Assembly: GCA_910587835.1 (NCBI GenBank)
Contig: CAJUNQ010000105.1
Span: 1-37,564, forward strand
Reading direction: 5' to 3'
From: an uncultured Oscillospiraceae bacterium
GTDB lineage: Bacteria > Bacillota > Clostridia > Oscillospirales > Acutalibacteraceae
DNA: 37,564 nt
Numbering within the stretch: the first letter of the stretch is position 1; every line of letters starts with the position of its first letter. Below the pieces are notes generated by a model that was given only the letters and a program-made list of their open reading frames with translations, did not search any database and had not been told where the DNA came from. This document shows positions 37,378 through 37,564 of the stretch, piece by piece. Both the position numbers and the translations under genes were made by a program.

Positions 37378-37564
37378 TAGGGCTTGTTTGAAAAATCGAA
37401 AACGCCGTCTTTTTACCCAGAAGCAGTCATCTTCTGCGTCGAAAATCCTCGTAATACGCAAGTATTGGCGTAGTTAGCGTAGCTAACTACAGCGGTTCTT
37501 CTCCTTGAAGCTGACCGCTTCTGGTCAAAATTCCGTCATTTCCTCTATTTTCAAACAAGCCCTA
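37378..37564 (+). mobile_element. Full-length MITE-like element with 17-base terminal inverted repeats
   Basis: 187 bases bounded by perfect inverted repeats TAGGGCTTGTTTGAAAA (37378-37394) and TTTTCAAACAAGCCCTA (37548-37564). The outermost TA at both ends could be a TA target duplication of the IS630/Tc1-mariner kind. Internally it has a nine-base hairpin (GTAGTTAGC, GTA, GCTAACTAC) and further short inverted repeats (AATAC/GTATT, AGCGGT/ACCGCT), so a transcript would fold strongly. No transposase is encoded. An inverted near-identical copy lies at 1-141 and a diverged one at 8816-8983. The window ends exactly at the element end. Confidence 0.8.

Overview
The window looks like a chromosomal contig from a GC-rich, spore-forming gut-type Clostridia, most likely Oscillospirales/Ruminococcaceae-like. 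The evidence is a tricistronic GerA-type germinant receptor operon, the dipicolinate synthase pair DpaA/DpaB, a BceAB-type peptide-resistance transporter, a DUF421 (YetF) protein, an rpsF-ssb-rpsR operon, strong GGAGG ribosome binding sites and sigma-A promoters. The genus is inference. No tRNA, rRNA, CRISPR array, phage or transposase gene was found. Both ends lie in the same short terminal-inverted-repeat element, in opposite orientation, which suggests the contig was broken at a multicopy repeat.

Left part (1-12.2 kb): a small membrane protein whose stop codon lies in the left repeat; a BceAB-like ABC transporter with a BceR-type operator array; a divergent operon for a secreted Cys/His/Gly-rich protein with Ca-loop-like repeats, an ECF sigma factor and an RsgI-like anti-sigma factor; a ricin-type lectin domain fused to an AT-hook-like tail; a CtpE-like P-type ATPase; a diverged third copy of the repeat; a small membrane protein; an MFS transporter; and a membrane-anchored HtrA protease with a CssR-like repeat at its promoter.

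Middle (12.4-25.8 kb): a Gfo/Idh/MocA oxidoreductase divergent from asparagine synthase; the gerABC-like operon (order A-B-C, overlapping genes) divergent from the DUF421 gene; a SprT-like metalloprotein; a small lipoprotein; rpsF-ssb-rpsR with its own promoter and leader hairpin; a second Gfo/Idh/MocA oxidoreductase; a hairpin-rich gene-free stretch; and a coupled HAD hydrolase-DUF1836 regulator pair.

Right part (26-37.5 kb): PcrA-type helicase; a nitrilase-family amidohydrolase, a GNAT acetyltransferase and a heterodimeric ABC exporter, followed by a frame-broken flavodoxin-fold reductase; dpaA-dpaB behind a sigma-K-like promoter; then a minus-strand operon of a coiled-coil protein with an orphan GADGPT motif and an 8-residue repeat, a CpXC protein and a Sel1-repeat protein.

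Sporulation and germination genes (ger, DUF421, dpaAB) are spread among housekeeping and stress-response genes, so this reads as core genome rather than a mobile island. The least explained items are the lectin/AT-hook fusion, the secreted-protein/ECF/anti-sigma operon, the GADGPT protein and the repeat family.
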